Shown one piece after another: positions 29,325-36,442 of a stretch of DNA of 52,280 nucleotides (its first letter is position 1; each line of letters starts with the position of its first letter). Source of the DNA: Candidatus Kuenenia stuttgartensis (GTDB lineage Bacteria > Planctomycetota > Planctomycetia > Pirellulales > UBA1268). The notes beneath the pieces were generated by a model. That model searched no databases. It was not told the DNA's origin and was given only the letters and a program-made list of their open reading frames with translations. Made by a program: the position numbers and the translations under genes. The stretch lies in the NCBI GenBank assembly GCA_943332855.1, contig CALQRA010000006.1, forward strand, positions 1 through 52,280, in the 5' to 3' direction.

Positions 29325-29351
29325 GTAGTCCGATATCGAATACTGTAGTCC
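29325..29351. promoter_or_regulatory. Direct heptamer repeat in divergent gap, possible operator
   Basis: GTAGTCC occurs at 29325-29331 and again at 29345-29351, exactly 20 bases (two helical turns) apart, with the palindrome CGATATCG (29331-29338) between. It lies in the only AT-rich patch of the gap between ferredoxin and the gene at 29413. A regulator binding both repeats could control both genes; no regulator is known. Confidence 0.3.
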
Positions 29352-29412
29352 CTGTTCCGAACTCCTTCCACCCATTTCCGCCTCACCTCCCTCCCTGGGG
29401 GTCCACCACACC

Positions 29413-29673
29413 ATGGCCGAACTGTCGAAGTACCAACAGAAGATCGTCAAGAACTACTACGACAACCTCGACACCGCCCTCCTGCAGAGGCTCGGTGAGC
29501 AGGTCACCGACCTCTACCTCGCCGAGGGGAAGAAGCGGGAAAAGCTCTGGACGAGCATCACCGGATCGCTGACAAAGCTCGGCGTCAAGGCTCCGCGGAT
29601 CGAGACGCTCCGCAAGTCGGACGACGCCCGCCAACTCGCCAACCTGCTCCAGGAGCTCCTCGCCAAGGACTGA
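29413..29673 (+). CDS. Small conserved-looking helical protein
   Basis: 86 residues, highly helical and charged: ELSKYQQKIVKNYYDNLDTALLQRLGEQVTDLYLAEGKKREKLW, then APRIETLRKSDDARQLANLLQELLAKD. No signal peptide or metal motif is visible. The reading is supported by compact composition and by the clean ATG after an open gap. I do not know the family. It precedes thyX by about 130 bases on the same strand. Confidence 0.7.
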   Translation: MAELSKYQQKIVKNYYDNLDTALLQRLGEQVTDLYLAEGKKREKLWTSITGSLTKLGVKAPRIETLRKSDDARQLANLLQELLAKD

Positions 29674-29800
29674 CGCCGGCTCCCTCCGGTGGCGCGGCCT
29701 GCCAGGACGTCCGGGGCCCCTCCTGCGGACATTGCGGCCGACCCTTGCCAGCACGTCGGCGGCGGTCCATCCTGTGGGGCCCTCCCCCCGGACCGCCGCC

Positions 29801-30706
29801 ATGCCCTCGCCTGCCCCCGTCGACCGCCACCAGCTCGTCGAATCGCTCCGCTGGAAGAAGTTCCCGGTGCTCGACGATGGCCACGTCGCCCTCGTTGACG
29901 TCATGGGGGACGACGCTGCGGTCGTTCAGGCGGCGCGCGTCAGCTACGGCGACGGCACGCGGAAGGTGAGCGACGACCGCCAGCTGATCCGCTATCTCCT
30001 CCGGCATGCCCACACGACGCCGCTGGAAATGGCGGAGCTGAAGTTCGTCGTCCGCGTTCCAATGGACTGCTGGCGGCAGTGGGTGCGCCACCGCACGGCG
30101 AACATCAACGAATACTCCACGCGCTATTCCCTCGCCATCGATTCGATGCAGGCGACCCACAACGGCGAGTGGCGCTCCCAGGCGAGCGCGAATCGCCAGG
30201 GCTCGGAGGGATGCCTCCCGCCCTCCGCCGGCCATCGCTTCACGCAATCGGAGACCGAGCTCCAGAGCCTCTCCCGGCGCGTCTACGAGGAACGGCTCGA
30301 GGCGGGCATCGCCCGTGAGCAGGCCCGCAAGGATCTTCCCCTCTCGACCTACACCGAGGCCTACTGGAAGATTGATCTCCACAATCTTCTCCACTTCCTC
30401 GCCCTGCGGATGGACGCCCACGCCCAACTCGAGATCCGCGACTACGCCACGACGATCGGCGAGCAGATCGTCCGGCCACTCTTTCCCCTCGTTTGGGAGG
30501 CGTTCGTTGATTACCGCCTCGAGGCGACCCGGCTGACGCGGCTCGACCGCGAGGTGATCCGCAGGCTCGCCGCCACCGGCGCCGTCCCGGCCGACCGTGA
30601 AACGTTTCTCACCTTCCAAGACCCGACCTGGCAGGGCCTCGAGCGCTGCCGGGAACGCGACGAGTGCTGGAGCAAGCTCGCCGCCCTCGGCCTCGTCGCC
30701 GAGTGA
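29801..30706 (+). CDS. thyX: Flavin-dependent thymidylate synthase
   Basis: 301 residues. It converts dUMP to dTMP with FAD, methylenetetrahydrofolate and NADPH. The ThyX motif RHRTANINEYSTRY is clear, preceded by TPLEMAELKFVVRVP and followed by the C-terminal LALRMDAHAQLEIRDYA. It is longer than the usual ~230 residues owing to an insert around residues 120-165 and a C-terminal tail. The ATG at 29801 begins the first aligned residues; the ORF extends upstream to 29732 without support. No thyA is in the window. Confidence 0.95.
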   Translation: MPSPAPVDRHQLVESLRWKKFPVLDDGHVALVDVMGDDAAVVQAARVSYGDGTRKVSDDRQLIRYLLRHAHTTPLEMAELKFVVRVPMDCWRQWVRHRTANINEYSTRYSLAIDSMQATHNGEWRSQASANRQGSEGCLPPSAGHRFTQSETELQSLSRRVYEERLEAGIAREQARKDLPLSTYTEAYWKIDLHNLLHFLALRMDAHAQLEIRDYATTIGEQIVRPLFPLVWEAFVDYRLEATRLTRLDREVIRRLAATGAVPADRETFLTFQDPTWQGLERCRERDECWSKLAALGLVAE

Positions 30707-30776
30707 ACGGCTCCTCCGTCGCCATTTTCCACTCTCCGTTCGACCGTTCCTTCCTCCCCCACACGCCGGAGCCCTC

Positions 30777-31181
30777 ATGGCCGTCGCCACCACCGACCAC
30801 CTCCTTGCCCTCACCCGCAAGCTCCTCGAGAGCATCGTCGCCGGCGACTGGAAGACCTACACGTCGCTCGTGGCCTACGACATCACCTGCTTTGAGCCGG
30901 AGGCCCGCGGCCAACTCGTCGAGGGGCTTCCGTTCCACGAGTTTTATTTCAAGCTCGGCGCCGGCGGTTCGAAGCCGGCCGTCACGCCGACGATCACACT
31001 CGCCGCGCCGAACGTTCGGCTCCTCGGCGAAGACGCCGCTGTGGTGGCCTACATGCGGATGGTGCAGAAGCTCGACGACGCCGGCCGCCCGATCACCGTG
31101 CTGTGCGAAGAGACGCGCGTCTGGCAGCGGATCGACGGAGCGTGGAGGCACGTCCACTTTCATCGCAGTCTGCCCGGCTGA
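30777..31181 (+). CDS. SnoaL/CaMKII-association-domain-like protein
   Basis: 134 residues, one NTF2-like domain: LTRKLLESIVAGDWKTYTSLVAYDITCFEPEARGQLVEGL, then FHEFYF, AAVVAYMRMVQKLDD, and the terminal ETRVWQRIDGAWRHVHFHRS typical of CaMKII-association/DUF4440 proteins. The WR.VHFHRS end is the strongest evidence. It lies 70 bases after thyX on the same strand. The ATG at 30777 follows a run of pyrimidines; the ORF upstream to 30597 is noncoding. Ligand and role are unknown. Confidence 0.82.
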   Translation: MAVATTDHLLALTRKLLESIVAGDWKTYTSLVAYDITCFEPEARGQLVEGLPFHEFYFKLGAGGSKPAVTPTITLAAPNVRLLGEDAAVVAYMRMVQKLDDAGRPITVLCEETRVWQRIDGAWRHVHFHRSLPG

Positions 31182-31223
31182 CGCCGGCGACGGGGCACGG
31201 GCGACCCCGAAGCCACGCTTGAG

Positions 31224-32270
31224 TCACTCCGCCCCGAGGGCCGCCAAGCGCTGCGTCGCCTCGGCCTCCGCCTTCTCCATCACCTCGGCGAGCGTCACCG
31301 GCTTGCCTCCCTGGCGCTGGCTCTCGTCGGCCGCCTCCATGAAGGCGTAGATCTGGAGCGTCTCCTCCGAAGACACCGGCGCCTCGCCGGTCTGGAAAAA
31401 CTTCACGATCTCCACCAACAGCGGCCGGTAGCCGTCAAAGGCGCCGACCGGCGCGATCCCCTTCTCCCCGAAGGCGACGCCGCCGTAGTTCGCCGCGCCG
31501 CGGCGGATGCCACGGAAGGTGCCGATCCGGCCATCGCTCCACAGGCCCGTCACGAGATCGAAGTCGGCCGAGTGCGTCCGCGTCACGCTCGTGCAGCCCG
31601 GCCCCATCGCCGTGAACAGCGCCTCGACTCCGTGGATGCCATACCAGAACAGATCGGGATGGGTCGCTTCGAGGGCGCAGGGGGAATAGGTGTCGACACC
31701 GGTGACGGCGCCGAGTGAACCTGAGCGGACAGCGAGCGTGCCGGCCGCAAACCGCAGCGACGACGCACTGAACAGCGGCACGCCGCGCTGCGCCGCGAGG
31801 CGGTGGATGGCGACGGCGTCGGCAAGCGATCCGGCGATCGGCTTGTCGACAAACACCCGCTTCCCCGCGCGGAGCACCGGAATCACCTGCTCGAGATGGG
31901 GGCGGCCGTCGTTGGTCTCGAGGAGGACGGCGTCGACCCGTTCGAGGAGGACCGGGATGCCGGCGACGATCTCGACGCCATGTTTCTCCACCTCGGCGGT
32001 GTATTCAGGGACGCGGCTGACGCTCGACTCGATATCGGGGCTTCCCTGCGGGGATGCGGCGACGACGCGGCAGCCGGCGACATGCTGGCCGTCGGCGGTG
32101 TCATTGAGAAGCTTTGTGAAGGCCGTGGAGTGGGAGGTGTCGAGGCCGATGATGCCGACGCGGATCGGCTTTTCTTGGTTCGCAGGTTCCGCGGCCGTGG
32201 CCCACGCCGCCGACAGGCCCACGAGCACCGCCGCCACCATCCCGCCCGCTGCTGTGTGCGCCGCTTGCAT
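31224..32270 (-). CDS. Exported Gfo/Idh/MocA-family oxidoreductase
   Basis: 348 residues. After a signal-like segment (AAVLVGLSAAWATAAEP) comes the Rossmann motif VGIIGLDTSH and the later VFVDKPIAGSLADAVAI, DKPI being the usual EKP-like catalytic Lys region. GGVAFGEKGIAPVGAFDGYRPLLVEIVKFF follows. GGGGGAG at about 32277-32283 lies well spaced before ATG 32270. Many planctomycetes secrete such proteins, presumably acting on sugars. The substrate is not known. It is divergent from nagB, 142 bases away. Confidence 0.85.
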   Translation of the reverse strand: MQAAHTAAGGMVAAVLVGLSAAWATAAEPANQEKPIRVGIIGLDTSHSTAFTKLLNDTADGQHVAGCRVVAASPQGSPDIESSVSRVPEYTAEVEKHGVEIVAGIPVLLERVDAVLLETNDGRPHLEQVIPVLRAGKRVFVDKPIAGSLADAVAIHRLAAQRGVPLFSASSLRFAAGTLAVRSGSLGAVTGVDTYSPCALEATHPDLFWYGIHGVEALFTAMGPGCTSVTRTHSADFDLVTGLWSDGRIGTFRGIRRGAANYGGVAFGEKGIAPVGAFDGYRPLLVEIVKFFQTGEAPVSSEETLQIYAFMEAADESQRQGGKPVTLAEVMEKAEAEATQRLAALGAE

Positions 32271-32367
32271 ACCATCTCCCCCGAGTGCGTCCCCCGACCG
32301 CGGCGCTGCCGCGCCGCCCCGGGCCGGGGGAGCCGTCATCGTAGCCGACCGGCCCGCCACGGGGCGG

Positions 32368-32373
32368 TATACT
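32368..32373 (+). promoter_or_regulatory. Candidate -10 element upstream of nagB
   Basis: TATACT in GCGGTATACTCGCG, 39 bases before the nagB ATG (32413). The -35 region (about 32345-32350) has no good match, so the support is the -10 and its position only. Confidence 0.33.
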
Positions 32374-32412
32374 CGCGCTCGCCTTCTTTCCAGGCCCTCG
32401 AGCGAGCCACCG

Positions 32413-33171
32413 ATGGACATCCACATCCACGACGATCCCGCTTCCCTCGGCCACGCTGCCGGTCGGGAAGCTGCTGCGGCCCTCCGGTCCGCCGTCGCTG
32501 CCCGCGGCAGCGCCACCTATGTCGTTGCCACCGGGGCCTCGCAGTTCGCCACGCTCGCCACACTGACCGCCGAAGACGTCCCGTGGGAGAAGATCACGAT
32601 TTTCCATCTCGACGAATACGCCGGGCTCGATGACACCCATCCGGCGAGCTTCCGCCGCTATCTGCGCGAGCGGCTCCTCGAGCGCCTGCCGCAGCCCCCG
32701 GCGGCATTCCACGGCATCGATGCCTCGCGCGATGCCGCCGCCGAATGCCGGAGGCTCGCGGCGCTCGTGCCGGCCGGCTCCTTCGACGTCGCCACGATCG
32801 GCATCGGCGAGAACGGCCATCTCGCCTTCAACGATCCGCCGGCCGATTTCGATACCCTTGCCCCCTATCTCGTCGTCCGCCTCGACGAGGCCTGCCGCCT
32901 CCAGCAGGTGGGGGAGGGATGGTTTGCGGGGCTGGCCGAAGTGCCGACCGAAGCGATCTCGATGGGGGTGCGTCGGATCCTCGCCACCGAGCGGATCGTC
33001 TGTTCGGTGCCCGACAGCCGTAAGGCCGCCGCCGTCCGTGATGCCCTCACCGGGCCGCTCACTCCCGACTGCCCGGCGTCGATCCTCCGGACGCACGCGG
33101 CGCTGTCGCTTCATCTCGACTCCCCGGCTGCGGCCCTCCTTCCGGCCGCACATCGCCCCGGCGGGGCGTGA
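32413..33171 (+). CDS. nagB: Glucosamine-6-phosphate deaminase
   Basis: 252 residues. It converts GlcN6P to fructose-6-phosphate and ammonia. YVVATGASQFATLATL is the substrate phosphate loop, IFHLDEYAG the catalytic Asp region, and IGIGENGHLAFNDPP carries the catalytic His. TEAISMGVRRILATERI and SILRTHAALSLHLD are further conserved blocks. Its TGA overlaps the GTG start of nagA, so the two are coupled. The pair suggests growth on GlcNAc or recycling of cell-wall amino sugar. A TATACT element lies 39 bases upstream. Confidence 0.95.
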   Translation: MDIHIHDDPASLGHAAGREAAAALRSAVAARGSATYVVATGASQFATLATLTAEDVPWEKITIFHLDEYAGLDDTHPASFRRYLRERLLERLPQPPAAFHGIDASRDAAAECRRLAALVPAGSFDVATIGIGENGHLAFNDPPADFDTLAPYLVVRLDEACRLQQVGEGWFAGLAEVPTEAISMGVRRILATERIVCSVPDSRKAAAVRDALTGPLTPDCPASILRTHAALSLHLDSPAAALLPAAHRPGGA

Positions 33172-34142
33172 CGCCCGCCACAGCCACGCTTCGCAGGCCT
33201 CCTTCCACCATGGCCGCTCCCCTCGACCTCCAGCTCAACGGCTATCGTGGCCTCGACTTCGGCGCCGAGGATCTCAATCCAGAGCGCCTCGCCGGGATCT
33301 GTCGGGCCTACCGGACCGACGGTGGCGGCCGGTTCCTGGCGACGGTCATCACTGACTCGCTTCCCCTCCTCGAGCGCCGGATCGGGGCGCTCGCCGACTG
33401 TCTCGCAGCCGACGCGGCGATCCGCGACACCGTCGCCGGGATCCATGTCGAGGGGCCGTTCATCCGGGCCGAGCGCGGCTTCGTCGGCGCCCATCCGCCG
33501 GAGCATGCCTGCGAAGCGAGCCCAGCAGCGATGGAGCGGCTCCTCGACGCGGGGCGCGGGCATGTGCGGATGGTGACGCTCGCCCCAGAGCGTGATCCCG
33601 GCTTTCGCACGATTTCGTTCCTTGCCGGCCGAGGCGTGCTCGTGGCCGGCGGCCACTGCGATCCGTCGCTGGAACTGCTCCGTGAAAGTTGCGCCGCGGG
33701 GCTCTCCTGCTTCACCCATCTCGGCAACGGCTGCCCTCATCTGCTCCCGCGCCACGACAACATCCTCCATCGGGTGCTCGCCTGCGAAGAGCTGCCGTTT
33801 GTGACGCTGATCGCCGACGGCGTCCATCTGCCGCCGTTCCTGCTGGGAGCGATGCTCCGCTGGCTGGGGCCCGATCGGGCGATCGTCGTCTCCGACGCGA
33901 CGGCCGCGGCGGGGATGGGCATGGGGACGTTCCAACTCGGTGGGCAGACGGTCGTCGTCGGCGAGGATGGCGCGGCCTGGTCGGCCGACCGGACACACCT
34001 CGTCGGATCGACGGCGACGCTCGCCCAGCTCCGCCGCGTCCTTGCCGCCGTGGGGCAATCCAACGCAGCGATCGACCGGCTCATCGCCATCAACCCAATC
34101 CGCGCTCTCGCCGCCGCCGCCCGTAGCTCCCACACTCCGTGA
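33168..34142 (+). CDS. nagA: N-acetylglucosamine-6-phosphate deacetylase, catalytic domain only
   Basis: 324 residues against about 380 for E. coli NagA. Present motifs are DLQLNGYRGLDF (matching E. coli QLNG), IHVEGPF (metal Glu), VAGGHCDPS and CFTHLGN (metal His), ADGVHL, and the catalytic Asp in SDATAAAGM. The N-terminal ~50 residues and the C-terminal segment that build the small beta-sandwich domain are both missing. I take the GTG at 33168, which overlaps the nagB stop by 4 bases (GTGA); ATG 33210 is an alternative. The last 257 bases recur at 35256. Confidence 0.9.
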   Translation: MTPATATLRRPPSTMAAPLDLQLNGYRGLDFGAEDLNPERLAGICRAYRTDGGGRFLATVITDSLPLLERRIGALADCLAADAAIRDTVAGIHVEGPFIRAERGFVGAHPPEHACEASPAAMERLLDAGRGHVRMVTLAPERDPGFRTISFLAGRGVLVAGGHCDPSLELLRESCAAGLSCFTHLGNGCPHLLPRHDNILHRVLACEELPFVTLIADGVHLPPFLLGAMLRWLGPDRAIVVSDATAAAGMGMGTFQLGGQTVVVGEDGAAWSADRTHLVGSTATLAQLRRVLAAVGQSNAAIDRLIAINPIRALAAAARSSHTP

Positions 34143-34147
34143 ACTGA
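33891..34147 (+). repeat. Direct repeat, copy 1 (3' end of nagA)
   Basis: 257 bases from TCCGACGCGACG inside nagA to ACTGA just after its stop. It aligns without gaps to 35256-35512, with about 23 differences by hand count (roughly 91% identity). The copies bracket imm26-hicA-hicB. Confidence 0.9.
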
Positions 34148-34251
34148 ATCATCGACGTGATGGGCGTGCCTCCCGCGCCCCAGACGCATCGCGCCCACCA
34201 TCCCAATCCCGCGACGTTCCGTCGATCCGCCGGCTGCTCTGAAACACCTTC

Positions 34252-34716
34252 ATGGCGAAAAGACTCCGCATCGGTGACGTGGTGGAAATCCCAGCTAGAA
34301 CCGGGCTGTTCTCCGCCCAGTACACCCACTCAAACGCCGAATACGGCGCGCTGATTCGCGTCCTGGAGGGCGCCTTCACGCAACGCCCGAAGGACATCCA
34401 ATCGCTGGGCCTTTCTCCGACGCGCTATGTTCTCTTCTGCTTCCTGCAATCGGCCGTCAATCGAGGGGTGTGGAAGGTCATCGGCAACTGCCCGGTACCC
34501 GAGTTCTCCCAGCACTTCCCGCTCTTTCGCAGCGGAATGGCTGATCCTCAGACCAGCGTTGTCAAGGAGTGGTGGCTCTGGGATGGGAACACGTCTTGGA
34601 AGGTGGGCGCACTGAGCCAAGAGGAATGCCGCCTTCCGGAAAGGGGCATTTGGACCGAAGCACTGCTGATCGATCGACTTGAAGAAGGGTGGAATCCTGG
34701 GGCTTCTGGCCAATAG
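34252..34716 (+). CDS. Imm26-family immunity protein
   Basis: 154 residues that read as an Imm26 protein, which protects against polymorphic toxins: RIGDVVEIPARTGLFSAQYTH, YGALIRVLEGAF, WKVIGNCPVPEFSQHFPLFR, VKEWWLWDGN and CRLPERGIWTEALLIDRLEEGW. No toxin gene is seen on either side, so it is an orphan. Composition is lower in GC than nagB-nagA. It lies between the two copies of the nagA 3' end and ahead of hicAB, 69 bases away, on the same strand. The ribosome binding site is weak. Confidence 0.85.
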   Translation: MAKRLRIGDVVEIPARTGLFSAQYTHSNAEYGALIRVLEGAFTQRPKDIQSLGLSPTRYVLFCFLQSAVNRGVWKVIGNCPVPEFSQHFPLFRSGMADPQTSVVKEWWLWDGNTSWKVGALSQEECRLPERGIWTEALLIDRLEEGWNPGASGQ

Positions 34717-34785
34717 TCGTTCGCGATGGATACGAAACGGAACTTTTGTACACTATTCGGAAAGGCTGTTCCAGGGACCGATCGC

Positions 34786-35004
34786 ATGCCCCGCAAAATC
34801 CGCGAATTGATCAGCGATCTCTTGGAAGCCGGTTTCGAGGAGCGCCCCGGCAAAGGGAGCCATCGAAACTACAGTCATCCCCTCTTTGCCAAGTTGATTA
34901 CGATATCTGGTATGAATGGCGACGATGCTCGGCGATATCACGAAAAAGCGGTTCGGAAGGCCATCGACGAGGTGAACCAATGGCGAAAGGCGACCGATAC
35001 GTGA
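34786..35004 (+). CDS. hicA: HicA-family toxin (mRNA interferase)
   Basis: 72 residues: MPRKIRELISDLLEAGFEERPGKGSHRNYSHP, with GKGSH carrying the catalytic His of HicA, followed by KLITISGMNGDDARRYHEKAVRKAIDEV. HicA cuts mRNA and is blocked by HicB. The frame opens at 34726, but the ATG at 34786 starts the family's usual N-terminus. The gene ends 25 bases inside hicB, the usual hicA-hicB order. The last six residues (RKATDT) lie in the overlap. Confidence 0.9.
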   Translation: MPRKIRELISDLLEAGFEERPGKGSHRNYSHPLFAKLITISGMNGDDARRYHEKAVRKAIDEVNQWRKATDT

Positions 35005-35219
35005 AGGTGGTCGAGTGGTCGGACGAAGACAACTGCTTCATCGGCAGTTGCCCGGAGTTGTTCCTCGGCGGTTGCCATGGTGAGGATGCCAAGCAGGTCT
35101 TCGCCGAGCTCTGCGAGCTTGTGGAGGAAGCCATCGAAACGTTCGAGGAGGCTGGCAAACCATTGCCCCAGCCGTTGTCCCGAAGCGAGTTTGGAAACCT
35201 CTTGCAGCGGTCTGCATGA
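34980..35219 (+). CDS. hicB: HicB-family antitoxin
   Basis: 79 residues of the HicB/UPF0150 partial RNase-H fold: DRYVKVVEWSDEDNCFIGSCPELF, GGCHGEDAKQVFAELCELVEEAIETFEEAGKPLP. No obvious ribbon-helix-helix or helix-turn-helix follows, as the protein ends soon after SRSEFGNLL. It starts inside hicA (ATG 34980) and so is coupled to it. The ORF upstream of this ATG is a shadow of hicA. Confidence 0.9.
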   Translation: MAKGDRYVKVVEWSDEDNCFIGSCPELFLGGCHGEDAKQVFAELCELVEEAIETFEEAGKPLPQPLSRSEFGNLLQRSA

Positions 35220-35255
35220 TCTCCGCTTGAAAACGTGAGGGTCCTTCAGTCCTCT

Positions 35256-35507
35256 TCCGACGCGACGACCGCGGCGGGGATGGGAACGGGAACGTTCCAG
35301 CTCGGCGGGCAGACGGTCGTCGTCGGCGAGGATGGCGCGGCCTGGTCGGCCGACCGAACGCACCTCGTCGGCTCGACGGCGACGCTTTCCGATCTGCGGC
35401 GCGTCCTCGCCGACGTGGGGCAGACCACCGCAGCGATCGACCGGCTCATCGCCATCAACCCAATCCGCGCTCTCGCCGCCGCAGCCCGTGGCTCCCACGC
35501 TCCGTGA
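35256..35507 (+). pseudogene. Duplicated 3' end of nagA
   Basis: Encodes the last ~84 residues of NagA (SDATTAAGMGTGTFQLGG... AAAARGSHAP) with changes mainly at third codon positions, and the same stop position. The 5' portion of the gene is absent. An in-frame ATG-less leader (from a GTG at 35235) precedes it. It marks the right edge of the imm26-hicAB cassette and is not expected to be expressed as an enzyme. Confidence 0.8.
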
Positions 35508-35512
35508 ACTGA
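35256..35512 (+). repeat. Direct repeat, copy 2 (3' end of nagA)
   Basis: Partner of 33891-34147. Same length without gaps and about 23 differences, many of them synonymous. The two copies appear to have diverged as functional coding sequence before being brought together. Homology stops abruptly at ACTGA (35508-35512). Confidence 0.9.
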
Positions 35513-35522
35513 TTCGTGGCCG

Positions 35523-35549
35523 CGCGAGACCCTTGGAATGGGTCTCGCG
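35523..35549. terminator. Hairpin downstream of the nagA duplicate
   Basis: Perfect 10-bp stem (CGCGAGACCC, 7-base loop TTGGAAT, GGGTCTCGCG) with no U-tract. It follows the duplicated nagA stop by 15 bases and probably was the natural nag-operon terminator before the insertion. Confidence 0.55.
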
Positions 35550-35610
35550 GGCCACCACTCCAACTCCACCTTATCCAAGGCCCAAAGTTGTCCAAAGAAT
35601 GGGGTCCACC

Positions 35611-36093
35611 TCACTTCCGCCAAACGAGAATGTCGTAGGCGTATCGGAGACTGACGAACATCGTCACCAGGGCACACAGCAACAACACTGAAACGAAAAT
35701 GGCTTCAAAGGCTGGCCCCTGAATGATGGGAAACGGATGCTTGAGGCTGTCGACGAAACACTCCATGACCAGACCGCCGCAGAGATAATACATTCCGTAC
35801 GGCTGGGAAATGTCGGCGAGGGGGTCACTCCGATCCGACGCATGTTTTCCTTCGATCATTTCAACAATCTCGTGGCGCTCGAGCATCACAACACCGACCG
35901 TTATCAGCCGAATGGTCACCGACTCCATGAGAGACTCGAGGGTCTCCGAACTCAACGGAGGCCCTCCATCCGCATCGATGATGACCCGCACGACGATTCG
36001 GAGGCAGAGGAAGAAGACGAAAAGGTTCATCACGAACAGGCCATACCAACTGGCAATCGCCGAACTGAACACCTTGAGGCAACGAACGACCAT
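35611..36093 (-). CDS. Small integral membrane protein
   Basis: 160 residues with about four hydrophobic segments: ASWYGLFVMNLFVFFLCLRIVVRVII, SVTIRLITVGVVML, YGMYYLCGGLVMECFV and FEAIFVSVLLLCALVTMFVSL. The order and the central charged loop are like the YqhA-type membrane family, but the match is weak. The start at ATG 36093 is supported by GGGGGAA 7 bases upstream; TTG 36111 and ATG 36099 are alternatives. Lower GC and next to the repeat element at 36211, it belongs to the accessory patch. Confidence 0.6.
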   Translation of the reverse strand: MVVRCLKVFSSAIASWYGLFVMNLFVFFLCLRIVVRVIIDADGGPPLSSETLESLMESVTIRLITVGVVMLERHEIVEMIEGKHASDRSDPLADISQPYGMYYLCGGLVMECFVDSLKHPFPIIQGPAFEAIFVSVLLLCALVTMFVSLRYAYDILVWRK

Positions 36094-36210
36094 TGACATT
36101 TCCCCCAGCAAAGGTTTGCGGCATTTGCCGGATCGTTATCCGCCAACGCGGAAAGATCGCTCGGCGGTATCTCGGGGCACAGGCACGCCCCCCCATCGAA
36201 TGTGCCATGT

Positions 36211-36442
36211 TCTAGCAGCCCGTGGGAAAAGTCATCCCTGACCTTCTCCATGTGGAAGTCACCGGTTGGCCAATCTGGGCCGCCGGACGTGCGAGCCTGC
36301 GGTACGGACGAGCCCGTTAGCAGGCCGTGGATAAAGTGCCGGCCCGACCGCGGGAGGCGGTCGCGAGTGCGCAGCGCACGAGAAAACCGGAGGTTTTCCA
36401 AGTGGAAAAAGGTCAAGGATGACTTTTTCCACGGACAATTAG
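36211..36442. repeat. MITE/REP-like inverted-repeat element with internal hairpins
   Basis: Outer arms CCGTGGGAAAAGTCATCCCTGACCTT-type (36220-36245) and the complement (36409-36434) match at 24 of 26 positions, 163 bases apart. A third partial copy, TAGCAGGCCGTGGATAAAGT, lies at 36318-36337. Between them are three short perfect hairpins: 36346-36362 (6 bp), 36367-36379 (6 bp) and 36383-36397 (6 bp). Probably a non-autonomous mobile element or an intergenic structured repeat; no transposase is present. It abuts the next gene's stop codon (36439-36441). Confidence 0.6.
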
